Positions 1-8,816 of a DNA stretch of 64,000 nucleotides are shown piece after piece; positions within the stretch are counted from its first letter, which is position 1; every line of letters begins with the position of its first letter. The notes beneath the pieces are model-generated. The model was not told where the DNA came from. It searched no databases and saw only the letters and a program-made list of their open reading frames with translations. The stretch lies in NCBI GenBank assembly GCA_965228165.1, contig CBDDHB010000003.1, forward strand, positions 1,889,024-1,953,023. Reading direction: 5' to 3'. This stretch comes from Oleispirillum sp965228165 (GTDB lineage Bacteria; Pseudomonadota; Alphaproteobacteria; Rhodospirillales; Rhodospirillaceae). The translations under genes and the position numbers were made by a program.

Positions 1-277
1 ACATGTCGACGACGTTGGTCTTCCTGTCCACCGCGCACTCGCCGGTGTAGCCGATGATCTCGGTCTCCAGGACGGTGTCGGTGATGTCCTCGCCCGCGCC
101 CCGGAACTGGGTGGAATGGGCGGTGTCGCGCTCGATCTTCACCGTGGGGCAGGGCAGCGGCGCTTCCTTGGGGGCGAACATCGAGCATCCGGCGAGCCCG
201 CCGGTCAGCGCCAGCGCCAGCGCGGCGCGCCCGGGAACGCGGCGGAAAAAGTCGGAAGCGTGCGGCTTGGACGTCAT
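1..277 (-). CDS. Putative lipoprotein, 3' end beyond the window
   Basis: The reading frame starts at an ATG at 277 and runs off the left edge, leaving about 92 codons. An AAGGGGG ribosome-binding site lies just upstream of the start. The N-terminus has two arginines, a hydrophobic stretch (about residues 18-29) and a lipobox LAGC with the lipidated cysteine at residue 31, so the mature protein should be membrane-anchored. The visible mature part (PCPTVKIERDTAHSTQF and on) is not a domain I recognise. It diverges from ispH across 155 bases. Lipoprotein export is well supported; the function is unknown. Confidence 0.7.
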   Translation of the reverse strand, partial: MTSKPHASDFFRRVPGRAALALALTGGLAGCSMFAPKEAPLPCPTVKIERDTAHSTQFRGAGEDITDTVLETEIIGYTGECAVDRKTNVVDM

Positions 278-432
278 CGACGTGCCCCCTTGCAGACGGA
301 ACCCTGCCCAGGTGATATCCCAAGCCGGAGGCGACGGCAACCGGCTTCGCGAAACTTTCCCGGTTCGGCAAGGCTTCCGGCGGCCCCTCGGATTTGCTAC
401 ATGCAGGAACCCGCCGCTTGAAGGACATCGCC

Positions 433-1389
433 ATGACCGACCGCGTTTTGCCCGCCCTTTCCGTCATCCTGGCCGCGCCGCGCGGCTTCTGCGCCGGAGT
501 GGATCGCGCGGTGCAGATCGTCGAGCGTCTGCTGGAGCGGCACGGCGCGCCGATCTACGTGCGGCACGAAATCGTCCACAATCGCTTCGTCGTCGATGGG
601 CTGAGGGCGAAGGGCGCGGTCTTCGTCGACGAGCTTGCCGAGGTTCCGGACGGCGCGGTGGTGGTGTTTTCCGCCCACGGAGTGCCGAAATCGGTGCCCG
701 AGGAAGCGAGGCGGCGGGGGCTGTCCAGCCTGGACGCCACCTGTCCCCTGGTCGCCAAGGTGCATATGGAGGCGGCGCGTCACGTCGCCCTGGGACGGCA
801 GGCGATTCTGATCGGCCACGCCGGACACCCGGAGGTGATCGGCACCATGGGTCAGGTTCCGGAAGGCTCCATCCTGCTGGTGGAGACCGTGGACGACGCG
901 GAACGCGTCGTCCCGGCGACGCCGGAAAAGCTCGCCTACATCACCCAGACCACCCTGTCGGTGGACGAGACGGCGGAGATCGTCGCCATCCTGAAGCGCC
1001 GCTTCCCGGCGATCGAGGGTCCGAAGCGGGAGGACATCTGCTTCGCCACCACCAACCGTCAGGCGGCGATGAAGGCGATCGCCGCGGACTGCGACGCGGT
1101 CTGGGTGATCGGCGCGCCGAATTCGTCGAATTCGCGCCGCCTGGTCGAGGTGGCGCGCCGCGCCGGATGCGGCGACGCCCGCCTGTTGCAGGGGGCGGAG
1201 GAGATCGACTGGTCCTGGCTGGACGGCGTCGCTACCCTGGGCGTCACCGCCGGAGCCTCGGCGCCGGAGGAACTGGTGGCGGGGGTCCTGTCCGCCCTGG
1301 CGGCGCGGCGAACCCTGTCGGTCGAAACCGCGCGGCACGCCGTCGAGGACGTGGTCTTCAAGCTGCCGCCGGAACTGCGCGGCGACTGA
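433..1389 (+). CDS. ispH: 4-hydroxy-3-methylbut-2-enyl diphosphate reductase
   Basis: IspH (LytB) performs the last step of the MEP pathway, reducing HMBPP to IPP and DMAPP with a [4Fe-4S] cluster. The three cluster cysteines are visible at Cys20 (PRGFCAGV), Cys104 (DATCPLV) and Cys203 (EDICFATTN). The nearby AHGV and GHAGHPE motifs belong to the substrate site. The ATG at 433 was chosen because a GAAGGA ribosome-binding site precedes it and the protein (318 residues) has the usual length; an in-frame ATG at 394 would add 13 unconserved residues. It is followed by thrB and rnhA, a common alphaproteobacterial order. Confidence 0.96.
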   Translation: MTDRVLPALSVILAAPRGFCAGVDRAVQIVERLLERHGAPIYVRHEIVHNRFVVDGLRAKGAVFVDELAEVPDGAVVVFSAHGVPKSVPEEARRRGLSSLDATCPLVAKVHMEAARHVALGRQAILIGHAGHPEVIGTMGQVPEGSILLVETVDDAERVVPATPEKLAYITQTTLSVDETAEIVAILKRRFPAIEGPKREDICFATTNRQAAMKAIAADCDAVWVIGAPNSSNSRRLVEVARRAGCGDARLLQGAEEIDWSWLDGVATLGVTAGASAPEELVAGVLSALAARRTLSVETARHAVEDVVFKLPPELRGD

Positions 1390-1457
1390 TCCCGCCGAAC
1401 CCCCTACCCAACGCCGCCGCTTTGTCATATACCCTTGCCTCGCAAGGGGAGTTTTCC

Positions 1458-2423
1458 ATGGCCGTTTACACCGATGTCACCGACGACGAACTGACGGCGT
1501 TCATGTCCGCCTATGCGGTGGGCGACGTGGTCTCGTTCAAGGGCATCGCCGAGGGGGTGGAGAATTCCAACTTCCTGGTGCAGGCCGAGGACGGCGCGTC
1601 CTATATCCTGACTCTTTACGAAAAGCGGGTGAATCCCGCCGATCTGCCCTATTTCCTCGGCCTGATGCGCCACTTGGCGGCGCGCGGCGTGACCTGCCCG
1701 CAGCCCATCGAAACCCGCGACGGCCGGGTGCTGCAAACCTTAAGCGGTCGTCCCGCCGCGCTGTTCAACTTTCTCAAGGGGTTGTCGCCGCGCCGCATCG
1801 CCACCGCCCACTGCGCCGGGGTCGGCGCGGCGCTGGCGCGTTTGCATCTCGCCGGGGCGGACTATCCCCAGGTCCGCGCCAACGCCCTGAGCGTCGGCGG
1901 CTGGAGGCCCCTGTTCGCCCAGTCGGCGCACCGGGCCGACGCGGTGGCCCCCGGACTTGCCGCCGAAATCGCCGCCGAACTCGCCGATCTGGAGGCCTCC
2001 TGGCCGACCGATCTGCCGCGAGGGGTGATCCACGCCGACCTGTTCCCCGACAACGTCTTCTTCCGGGGGGAGGAGGTCTCGGGCGTCATCGACTTCTATT
2101 TCGCCTGCAACGATCTTTACGCCTACGACCTCGCCATCCTGATCAACGCCTGGTGTTTCGAGCCGGGTTTCGACTTCAACGTCACCAAGGCGCGGCACCT
2201 GCTGTCCGCCTATGCCGAGGCCCGCCCCCTGTCGGCGGCGGAGATCGCCGCCCTGCCGCTTCTGGCGCGCGGCGCGGCGATGCGGTTCCTGCTGACCCGC
2301 CTTTACGACTGGCTGAACACCCCGGCGGGGGCGCTGGTCCGCCCCAAGGACCCGCTGGAATATCTGCGCATCCTGCGCTTCCACCGGGGCATCGCCAGCG
2401 CCGGAGCCTATGGCCTTGGCTGA
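1458..2423 (+). CDS. thrB: Homoserine kinase, aminoglycoside-phosphotransferase fold
   Basis: This enzyme phosphorylates homoserine to O-phosphohomoserine for threonine synthesis. It belongs to the APH-like (type II) family rather than the GHMP family of E. coli ThrB. The catalytic motif HADLFPDN begins at His192, and the DFY metal-binding segment follows. The 321-residue length fits the family. The start ATG at 1458 has an AAGGGGAG ribosome-binding site. The 3' end overlaps rnhA by 14 bases, so the two are probably co-translated. Threonine synthase, the next enzyme, is encoded on the opposite strand at 5238-6656. Confidence 0.93.
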   Translation: MAVYTDVTDDELTAFMSAYAVGDVVSFKGIAEGVENSNFLVQAEDGASYILTLYEKRVNPADLPYFLGLMRHLAARGVTCPQPIETRDGRVLQTLSGRPAALFNFLKGLSPRRIATAHCAGVGAALARLHLAGADYPQVRANALSVGGWRPLFAQSAHRADAVAPGLAAEIAAELADLEASWPTDLPRGVIHADLFPDNVFFRGEEVSGVIDFYFACNDLYAYDLAILINAWCFEPGFDFNVTKARHLLSAYAEARPLSAAEIAALPLLARGAAMRFLLTRLYDWLNTPAGALVRPKDPLEYLRILRFHRGIASAGAYGLG

Positions 2424-2856
2424 GTTGACGGCGGTCGAACTGTTCACCGACGGCGCGTGCTCGGGCAATCCCGGCCCCGGCGGCTGGGGGGCCTTGCTGC
2501 GCTGCCGGGGGGTGGAGCGCGAGCTTTCCGGCGGCGAGGCGCTGACCACCAACAACCGCATGGAACTGATGGCGGCGATCGTCGCGCTGGAAAGCCTGAA
2601 ACGGCCCTGCGCGGTTTCCCTGCACACCGATAGCCAGTACCTGATGAAGGGGGTCACCGAGTGGCTGCGCGGCTGGAAGGCGCGCGGTTGGAAAACCGCC
2701 GCCAAGGAACCGGTGAAAAACGTCGATCTTTGGCAGCGCCTGGAGGTCGCCCTGGCGCCGCACCGCGTCAGCTGGACCTGGGTGAAGGGGCACGACGGCC
2801 ACGTCGAGAACGAGCGGGTGGACGCCCTGGCCCGCGCCGCGATTCCGAAGGACTGA
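2410..2856 (+). CDS. rnhA: Ribonuclease HI
   Basis: RNase HI cleaves the RNA strand of RNA-DNA hybrids during replication and R-loop removal. Catalytic acidic residues are visible at Asp14 (FTDGACSGNPG), Glu52 (NNRMELMA) and Asp74 (HTDSQYL), with the last Asp in NERVDALA near the C-terminus. The basic handle region WKARGWKTA is also present. The 148-residue length is typical. The start lies inside the last codons of thrB, indicating an operon. Confidence 0.96.
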   Translation: MALAELTAVELFTDGACSGNPGPGGWGALLRCRGVERELSGGEALTTNNRMELMAAIVALESLKRPCAVSLHTDSQYLMKGVTEWLRGWKARGWKTAAKEPVKNVDLWQRLEVALAPHRVSWTWVKGHDGHVENERVDALARAAIPKD

Positions 2857-2925
2857 GCCCCCTCGCCTTGCCGAAGACCGCCGCCGCCACTATGGTAATG
2901 GCATGCAACCGCCGAAGGGACCGTC

Positions 2926-3501
2926 ATGGCCGATGCGCACGCCGCCGCCGACTATCTTACCGGGCACTGCCTGATCGCCATGCCGGGGATGCAGGACCCG
3001 CGCTTCGAGCACACCGTGGTCTACCTTTGCGCCCATTCCGCCGAGGGTGCGATGGGGCTGATCCTCAACCGCGAACTGCCGGACATGCCGCTGGTCCGCC
3101 TGATGGAGCAGTTGAACATTCCGGCCACCCCGGCCTGCGCCGACTTGAAGGTCCATTTCGGCGGGCCGGTGGACCCGGCGCGCGGCTTCGTCCTGCATTC
3201 CGCCGACTTCATGGCGGAATCGAGCCTGCTGGTGGACACCCGCCGGGCGCTCACCGCGACCCTGGATATCCTGCGCGCCGTGGCGGAGGGGCGGGGACCG
3301 CGCCACACCCTGATGGCGCTGGGCTATGCCGGCTGGGGGGCGGGGCAACTGGACGCGGAGATCAAGGCCAACGCCTGGCTGATCGTTCCCGCCGACGACG
3401 CCCTGCTGTTCGGTCCCGACAATCCGAAAAAGTGGCAGCGGGCGATCGAGAAGCTGGGCATCGACGTCGGCAAGCTGTCGTCGACCGCCGGTAACGCCTA
3501 G
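2926..3501 (+). CDS. YqgE/AlgH family protein
   Basis: This is a 191-residue cytoplasmic protein of the UPF0301 (YqgE/AlgH) family, whose molecular role is not established. Family hallmarks are LIAMPGMQDPRFEHTVVYLC near the N-terminus, GAMGLILNR, a FGGPVDP segment in the middle and the GYAGWGAGQLDAEI motif. The ATG at 2926 follows an AAGGGA ribosome-binding site. It lies 69 bases after rnhA and is followed by a strong terminator, so it may end the ispH-thrB-rnhA transcript. Confidence 0.9.
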   Translation: MADAHAAADYLTGHCLIAMPGMQDPRFEHTVVYLCAHSAEGAMGLILNRELPDMPLVRLMEQLNIPATPACADLKVHFGGPVDPARGFVLHSADFMAESSLLVDTRRALTATLDILRAVAEGRGPRHTLMALGYAGWGAGQLDAEIKANAWLIVPADDALLFGPDNPKKWQRAIEKLGIDVGKLSSTAGNA

Positions 3502-3512
3502 GCTCAGGACGC

Positions 3513-3549
3513 AAAAAAAGCCGGGAGCCTTTCGGTTCCCGGCTTTTTG
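3513..3549. terminator. Bidirectional rho-independent terminator
   Basis: A near-perfect hairpin (AAAAAGCCGGGA arm, short loop, TTCCCGGCTTTTT arm) has an A-tract on its left and a T-tract on its right. It can therefore end both yqgE on the plus strand and the convergent cold-shock gene on the minus strand. Confidence 0.88.
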
Positions 3550-3564
3550 CGGACGATCCGTGGA

Positions 3565-3777
3565 TCAGTCGATGAGCTTCAGGCTCTCGGCCGACATCTT
3601 GCCGCTCCGGCGGTCGGAGACGAGCTCGTAGCCGACCTTCTGACCTTCGTTCAGGCCGCTGAGGCCCGAGCGCTCGACGGCGCTGATGTGGACGAAAGCG
3701 TCGCTGCCGCCTTCATCCGGCGCAATGAAGCCGAAACCCTTCTGGGCGTTAAACCACTTCACGGTTCCCGTAGCCAT
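3565..3777 (-). CDS. Cold-shock protein, CspA family
   Basis: This is a 70-residue single-domain OB-fold RNA chaperone. The RNA-binding motifs KGFGFI (RNP1) and FVHIS (RNP2) are present, preceded by the invariant GTVKWFN start. The ATG at 3777 follows a clear GAAAGGA ribosome-binding site. Nearly 200 AT-richer bases separate it from the M16 peptidase gene upstream, enough for the long structured leader that cold-shock mRNAs often have; I see no specific leader motif I can name. Confidence 0.95.
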   Translation of the reverse strand: MATGTVKWFNAQKGFGFIAPDEGGSDAFVHISAVERSGLSGLNEGQKVGYELVSDRRSGKMSAESLKLID

Positions 3778-3975
3778 GGGAATATCCTTTCAAAAAGTAC
3801 TGCTTGCCCGCTGTCGCGAGGTGTCGAAAGCGCAGAGTTTCAGGAGAGATCAAAACCCTTTTGGCGCAGTTTCGATGCGACAGAAGGCTAAATAATCCAT
3901 CAAAAGATCGACGGGGATATTTATGGTGATTCGCGCGCGATAAAGCAATCTTTTCGATTCGATTCCGATTTTTTT

Positions 3976-5238
3976 CTAGAATTTGAATCGCGCGGCGAGG
4001 GCGTCGTCGGATTCCAGCCGAGCCAGCGGTCCCACCGCCGCCGTGGTCAGCGGGCTGGAAAACACCCGGCGGGCGACCCGGCGCACCGCCTCGATGTCCA
4101 CCGCCTCGATGCGGGCGATCGATTCCTCGGCGGACAGGGTGCGCCCGAAGATCATCAACTGGCGGGCGCGGTGCTCGCAACGGGCCGAGGTGCTTTCCAA
4201 CCCCATGATGGTGCTGGCCTTCAATTGGGCGCGGGCGCGGGCGACCTCTTCCTCGGTCAGGGTGTCGGCCAGCTTGGCGGCCTCGGCGGCGATCACCGCC
4301 ACCATTTCCGGAATCTCGTCCGGGCCGGTCCCGGCGTAGATCGAGAACATCCCGGTATCGACGTAGGACGAGGCGTAGGCATAGATCGAGTAGGCGAGAC
4401 CCCGTTCCTCCCGCACTTCCTGGAACAGGCGCGACGACATGCCGCCGCCGAACAGCGCCGCCATCACCGACAGCGCGTGATAGTCCGGATCGCGGTAGGG
4501 CACGCCCTCGAACCCCAGCACCAGATGAGTCTGTTCGAGGTCGCGTTCCTGGCGGAAGTGCCCCCCGGTGTAAAGGGCCGGGGCGTCCGGCGCCGCGCAG
4601 CAGACCGACGGCAGGGCGGAGAATCCCTTGTCCACCATTTCGACGAAGGCGTCGTGGGCGATTCCTCCGGCGGCGGAAACCACCATCTGCGGCGCGGTGT
4701 AGCCCGCCGCCATGAAGTCGAAGATCGACTGGCGGGTCAGACCGCGCACGATCTCTGCCGTGCCCAGAACCGGGCGACCGATCGCCTGGCCGGGATAGGC
4801 GGTTTCCTGGAACCAGTCGAAAATGATGTCGTCGGGGGTGTCGAAGGCCTGGTTGATTTCCTGCACCACCACCTGGCGCTCGCGGTCCAGTTCCGTGGGT
4901 TCGAGGGTGGAGTGTTGCAGGATGTCGCCGACGATATCCACCGCCAGCGCCGCGTCGTCCTTCAGCACCTTGACGTAATAGGCGGTGGTCTCGCGCGAGG
5001 TATAGGCGTTGATGTGGCCGCCCACCGCCTCGATCTCCTCGGCGATGGCGCGGGCGGAGCGCCGCGTCGTGCCCTTGAAGGCCATGTGTTCCAGCAGATG
5101 GGACACGCCGTTCAGGTGCGCCGGTTCGAACCGCGCGCCGACGCCGACCCAGGCCCCCAGGGAGACCGTGGCGGTGTCGGGCATTTCGTCGGTGACCACC
5201 CGCAGGCCGTTGGCGAGCGTCGTGACCCGCGTCGCCAT
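3976..5238 (-). CDS. M16 family zinc peptidase (processing-peptidase type)
   Basis: This 420-residue protein resembles the mitochondrial processing peptidase beta subunit and the PqqL/YmxG group. The inverted zinc motif HXXEH is present at His47-Glu50-His51 (SHLLEHMAFKG), with the downstream glutamate expected about 75 residues later in the NAYTSRE to DRERQVVVQEI region. The C-terminal half carries the glycine-rich FGGGMSSRLFQEVREERGLAYS substrate region. Its start codon overlaps the thrC stop (TGATG), so the two genes are one translational unit, an order conserved in many alphaproteobacteria. The natural substrate is unknown. Confidence 0.93.
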   Translation of the reverse strand: MATRVTTLANGLRVVTDEMPDTATVSLGAWVGVGARFEPAHLNGVSHLLEHMAFKGTTRRSARAIAEEIEAVGGHINAYTSRETTAYYVKVLKDDAALAVDIVGDILQHSTLEPTELDRERQVVVQEINQAFDTPDDIIFDWFQETAYPGQAIGRPVLGTAEIVRGLTRQSIFDFMAAGYTAPQMVVSAAGGIAHDAFVEMVDKGFSALPSVCCAAPDAPALYTGGHFRQERDLEQTHLVLGFEGVPYRDPDYHALSVMAALFGGGMSSRLFQEVREERGLAYSIYAYASSYVDTGMFSIYAGTGPDEIPEMVAVIAAEAAKLADTLTEEEVARARAQLKASTIMGLESTSARCEHRARQLMIFGRTLSAEESIARIEAVDIEAVRRVARRVFSSPLTTAAVGPLARLESDDALAARFKF

Positions 5239-6656
5239 CAGCGGGCTCCGGCGGCGCGGGCGCGCGCCAGAACGTAATCCTGCACCGTCTTCAGGTCGTT
5301 GGGCAGAACGGTCAGGCGTTCCGGCCGTTCCATCAGGTCGGCAAGACGCGGCGGCAGCTTCGGCGCGATGCCGGTGGCTTCCTCCACCGCCTGGCCGAAC
5401 TTCGCCGGGTGCGCGGTGGCGAGAGCCACCACCGGCAGACCGGGAGTCTTGGCGCGGGCGCGGGCGGCGGCGACGCCGATCGCCGAATGCGGGTCGAGGG
5501 TTTCGCCGGTGGCGCGATGCTCGGCGCGGATCGCCGCCAGCGTCGCCTCGTCGTCCAGGCTGAAGGCGGAGAAGGTGGCGCGCGAACGGGCCAGCACCTC
5601 GACCGGCACCTCGAACCGTCCGTCCTGGCGGAAGCGGCTCATCGTCCGCGCCACCGCCTGACCGTCGCGTCCCAGCATGTCGAACAGCAGGCGCTCGAAG
5701 TTCGAGGAAATCTGGATGTCCATCGACGGGCTGAGGGTCGGGGTCACCTGGGACATCTCCATCGCGCCGGAGGCGAAGAAGCGGGTCAGGATGTCGTTGC
5801 GGTTGGAGCCGACGATCAACTGCTCGACCGGCAGGCCCATCGCCTTCGCCACGTAACCCGCGAAGACGTTGCCGAAGTTGCCGGTGGGCACGGCGAACGC
5901 CACCGGGCGGTCCGGCGCGCCCAGGCGCAACGCCGCCCAGACGTAATACACCACCTGCGCCATCACCCGCGCCCAGTTGATCGAATTGACCGCGCTTAAG
6001 GCGACGCGGTCGCGGAAGGCGACGTCGGCGAACATCGCCTTCAGCAGATCCTGGCAGTCGTCGAAGGTGCCCTTGATCGCGATGTTGAAGACGTTGGGCG
6101 CGGACGCCGTGGTCATCTGGCGGCGCTGCACCTCGGAGACCCGCTCGTGCGGGTGCAGGACGAAAATGTCGATCGCCTCGCGGTCGCGGCAGGCCTCGAT
6201 CGCCGCCGATCCGGTATCGCCCGAGGTGGCGCCGACGATGGTGACGCGGCGCGACTTTTTCGTCAGTACGTGGTCGAACAGGCGGCCCAGCACCTGCATC
6301 GCCATGTCCTTGAAGGCGAGGGTGGGGCCGTGGAACAGCTCCATCACCCACAGATCGGTGTCGAACTGCTTCAGGGGGGCCACCGCCGCGTGGTCGAAGC
6401 CGCGATAGGACTCCGCCGCGATCGCGGCCAGGTCGGCATCGGAGATCGCGCCGCCGACGAACGGCTTCATCACCGCCGCCGCCAGCTTGGCGTACGGCAG
6501 GGTGCGCCAGGCGCTCCAGGTGGCGGCGTCGATCGCCGGAACCGCGTCGGGCACGTACAATCCGTCGTCCGGGGCCAGCCCCGCCAGCAACACTTCGTCG
6601 AAGGAAAGCGCCGGAGCCCCGCCCCGCGTGCTGATGTACCGCAAACCTGCCCCCAT
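5238..6656 (-). CDS. thrC: Threonine synthase
   Basis: ThrC is the PLP enzyme that converts O-phosphohomoserine to threonine. The 472-residue protein begins with the RYISTRG motif. It has the PLP-lysine segment PTLAFKDMAMQ, the SGDTGSAAIEA phosphate-binding loop and the PTGNFGNVFAGY motif. It fits the long bacterial/fungal-type family. The start at 6656 gives a full-length N-terminus. It is followed with a one-base overlap by the M16 peptidase gene. Together with thrB it completes threonine synthesis from homoserine. Confidence 0.95.
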   Translation of the reverse strand: MGAGLRYISTRGGAPALSFDEVLLAGLAPDDGLYVPDAVPAIDAATWSAWRTLPYAKLAAAVMKPFVGGAISDADLAAIAAESYRGFDHAAVAPLKQFDTDLWVMELFHGPTLAFKDMAMQVLGRLFDHVLTKKSRRVTIVGATSGDTGSAAIEACRDREAIDIFVLHPHERVSEVQRRQMTTASAPNVFNIAIKGTFDDCQDLLKAMFADVAFRDRVALSAVNSINWARVMAQVVYYVWAALRLGAPDRPVAFAVPTGNFGNVFAGYVAKAMGLPVEQLIVGSNRNDILTRFFASGAMEMSQVTPTLSPSMDIQISSNFERLLFDMLGRDGQAVARTMSRFRQDGRFEVPVEVLARSRATFSAFSLDDEATLAAIRAEHRATGETLDPHSAIGVAAARARAKTPGLPVVALATAHPAKFGQAVEEATGIAPKLPPRLADLMERPERLTVLPNDLKTVQDYVLARARAAGAR

Positions 6657-6730
6657 CGAGCCGAAAAAGTCATCGCGCCGACCATGGCACAGCCGTTACC
6701 TATACCCGCCCGCGCGGCGAAGGACAAGGC

Positions 6731-7252
6731 TCAGCGCCTGGGTTCGATCTCGGCCTCGACGTCCTCCTTCATGGCATCGCGCCGTTCCTCCAGGAACTTT
6801 TCCATGCGGCGGATCTGGCGGTCGAGACTGCGAATGTTCTCGAAGCGCCGCGCCCGGCGGCGGCTTCGGTTCCTGCGCCAGGCGAGGCGGATCGTGATTT
6901 CCAGCGCGGTCAGCAGCAGCCACGCCCCGGCGGCGATGCAGGCGAGCGCCGCCATGCTGCGATCCGCCCGTCCCCACGACACCGCCGCCCCCCAGAACCC
7001 CATCGTCACCAGGCAGGCGGCGATGGTCATGGCGATGCGGTTGCCGGTGCCGCGCCGCTTCAGGGTCTCGGCCTCGGCGTCGCGGATGGCGTTGGCGATT
7101 TCCACCCGCGCGATGTCTTGCCAGGCGCGGAACGACAGTCCGGGCCGTCCTGACTTGGTGCGCAGACTGGTTTCGTTGCGGCCCTCGCGGATCGCCTGTT
7201 CCAGCACCCGCACCGTGAGGTTGGCGCGGTCTTCCGGCGTCGGCGCGCTCAT
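6731..7252 (-). CDS. Small membrane protein of unknown function
   Basis: The protein has 173 residues and I do not recognise a family. The N-terminal 70 residues are soluble and contain the repeated-looking LTVRVLEQAIREGRNETSL segment. Two hydrophobic segments follow (around residues 75-95 and 100-120), then a very basic, probably coiled-coil tail rich in Arg and Glu. A two-span inner-membrane protein with both ends in the cytoplasm is plausible. Its ATG overlaps the stop of the M32 carboxypeptidase gene (ATGA), so the two are co-translated. Confidence 0.75.
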   Translation of the reverse strand: MSAPTPEDRANLTVRVLEQAIREGRNETSLRTKSGRPGLSFRAWQDIARVEIANAIRDAEAETLKRRGTGNRIAMTIAACLVTMGFWGAAVSWGRADRSMAALACIAAGAWLLLTALEITIRLAWRRNRSRRRARRFENIRSLDRQIRRMEKFLEERRDAMKEDVEAEIEPRR

Positions 7253-8733
7253 GCGGCCCCCAGATAGCGGGCGGAGAGGTGCGCCTTGAACGCATCGGCG
7301 GAGAGCGGCTGGCCGGTGGCGCGGCGCAGAATCTCCGGGGTTTCCAGAAGCGATCCGTGAACGTGGACGTTGGCGCGCATCCAGGCGAGCAACGGCGCGA
7401 AGTCGCCCCGCGCCAAGGCCGCTTCCAACCCCGGCGTCGCCGCCCGCGCCGCCGCGAACAGTTGCGCCGCGGTCATCGCCCCCAGGGTATAGGTGGGGAA
7501 GTAGCCCCAGGCGCCGTCGTACCAGTGGATGTCCTGCAAGCAGCCGCGTGCGTCGTCGGGCGGGGCGACGCCCAGAAGGTCGCGGAAGCCCTGGTTCCAG
7601 GCCCCCGGCAGATCGGCCAGGGGCAGATCGCCCGCGATCATCGCCCGCTCCAGCCGATAGCGCAGGATCACGTGGGCGGGATAGGTCACCTCGTCCGCCT
7701 CGACCCGGATGAAACCGCGCTCCACCCGCCGCGCCAGAGCGGCCAGATTGGCGTCGCTCCACGCCGCGCCGGAACCGCCGAAGGCGGCGCGCATCTCCGC
7801 CGCCAGCCAGGCGAGGCAGGCGTCGCTTCGCGCCGCCTGCATTTCCATGGAAAGGGACTGGCTTTCGTGCAGGCTCATCCCCCGTGCCTCGCCCGCCGGC
7901 TGGCCGCGCCATTCGGCGGGCAAACCGCGTTCGTAAAGGGCGTGGCCGGTTTCGTGAATCACCCCGAGCAGGCCGGAAAACGCGTCGTCCTCGGCATAGC
8001 GGGTGGTCAGGCGCAAGTCGTCGGGGATGCCGCCGCAGAAGGGATGGGCGCTTTCGTCCAGACGACCGTGCGCGAAGTCGAAGCCCATCGCCGCCATCGC
8101 CCGCCGCACCAGCGCCTTCTGCGCCGCCGCCGGGAAGGGGCCGGGCAGGGGGGCGGGACGCGAGGCCTGACGTTCCAGGACCGCGTTCAGGAACTCCGGC
8201 AGGAATCCCGCCAGATCGGCGAAGACCGCGTCGATGTTCGCCGAACGGCCGCCGGGTTCGTAGGAATCGAGCAATCCGTCGTAGGGCGAGACCGACAGCG
8301 CCGCTGCCTTCGCCGCCGCCTCCTGCCGCACCAGGGACAGCAATTTTTCCAGATGCGGCAACACCGCCTGGAAGTCGGACGCGGCGCGCGCTCCCCGCCA
8401 GGCCATCTCGCACGCCGCCCCGGCGCGCGCCAGCGCCGCCACCAGATCCCCGGGCAGCGCCGCCGCATGCACCCAGGCGCGGCGCATCTCGCGCAGGTTG
8501 GCGCGGTCGGCGGCGGACAGGTCCTCGGCCTCCGCCTCGCCCAGCCAGTCGGCGACCGATGCATCGGAAATCATCTCGTGCGCCAGGGTCTCCAGCGTCG
8601 CCACCTGTTCGGCCCGCGCCGCCGCCCCGCCCGACGGCATCATCGCGGCGCGATCCCAGTTGAGCAGGGCGAGCGCCCCGTCGATCGCCGAACGGCGGTG
8701 GAAACGCTCCTTCAAACGGTCGTATGCGCGCAT
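7249..8733 (-). CDS. Carboxypeptidase Taq (M32 family metallopeptidase)
   Basis: This is a cytoplasmic zinc carboxypeptidase of about 494 residues. The catalytic HEXXH motif is HETGH starting at His260, followed by the family motifs GMSLHESQSL and, later, DIHWYDGAWGYFPTYTLG. The start at 8733 (MRAYDRLKERF) was chosen because M32 proteins begin this way. An in-frame start at 8826 would add a hydrophobic 31-residue leader and overlap the divergent elbB gene. Its 3' end overlaps the next gene by four bases. Confidence 0.93.
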   Translation of the reverse strand: MRAYDRLKERFHRRSAIDGALALLNWDRAAMMPSGGAAARAEQVATLETLAHEMISDASVADWLGEAEAEDLSAADRANLREMRRAWVHAAALPGDLVAALARAGAACEMAWRGARAASDFQAVLPHLEKLLSLVRQEAAAKAAALSVSPYDGLLDSYEPGGRSANIDAVFADLAGFLPEFLNAVLERQASRPAPLPGPFPAAAQKALVRRAMAAMGFDFAHGRLDESAHPFCGGIPDDLRLTTRYAEDDAFSGLLGVIHETGHALYERGLPAEWRGQPAGEARGMSLHESQSLSMEMQAARSDACLAWLAAEMRAAFGGSGAAWSDANLAALARRVERGFIRVEADEVTYPAHVILRYRLERAMIAGDLPLADLPGAWNQGFRDLLGVAPPDDARGCLQDIHWYDGAWGYFPTYTLGAMTAAQLFAAARAATPGLEAALARGDFAPLLAWMRANVHVHGSLLETPEILRRATGQPLSADAFKAHLSARYLGAA

Positions 8734-8816
8734 TCGCGGTCCTGTCTCTTGCCTTTTGCCGCCCCGTCCGATCATCATGACCGAGGCCAAGATACCGAAC
8801 ATAGCGAGGAGAACCC

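Noticed and set aside
54..1457. Long plus-strand extension upstream of thrB overlapping ispH
   Set aside because: It overlaps intact ispH in another frame and is Arg/Gly-rich. ThrB begins at 1458 with a good ribosome-binding site.
3778..3975. Cold-shock box or thermosensor in the csp leader
   Set aside because: The leader is long and AT-rich, but I could not find a recognisable cold-box sequence or a convincing structure by eye.
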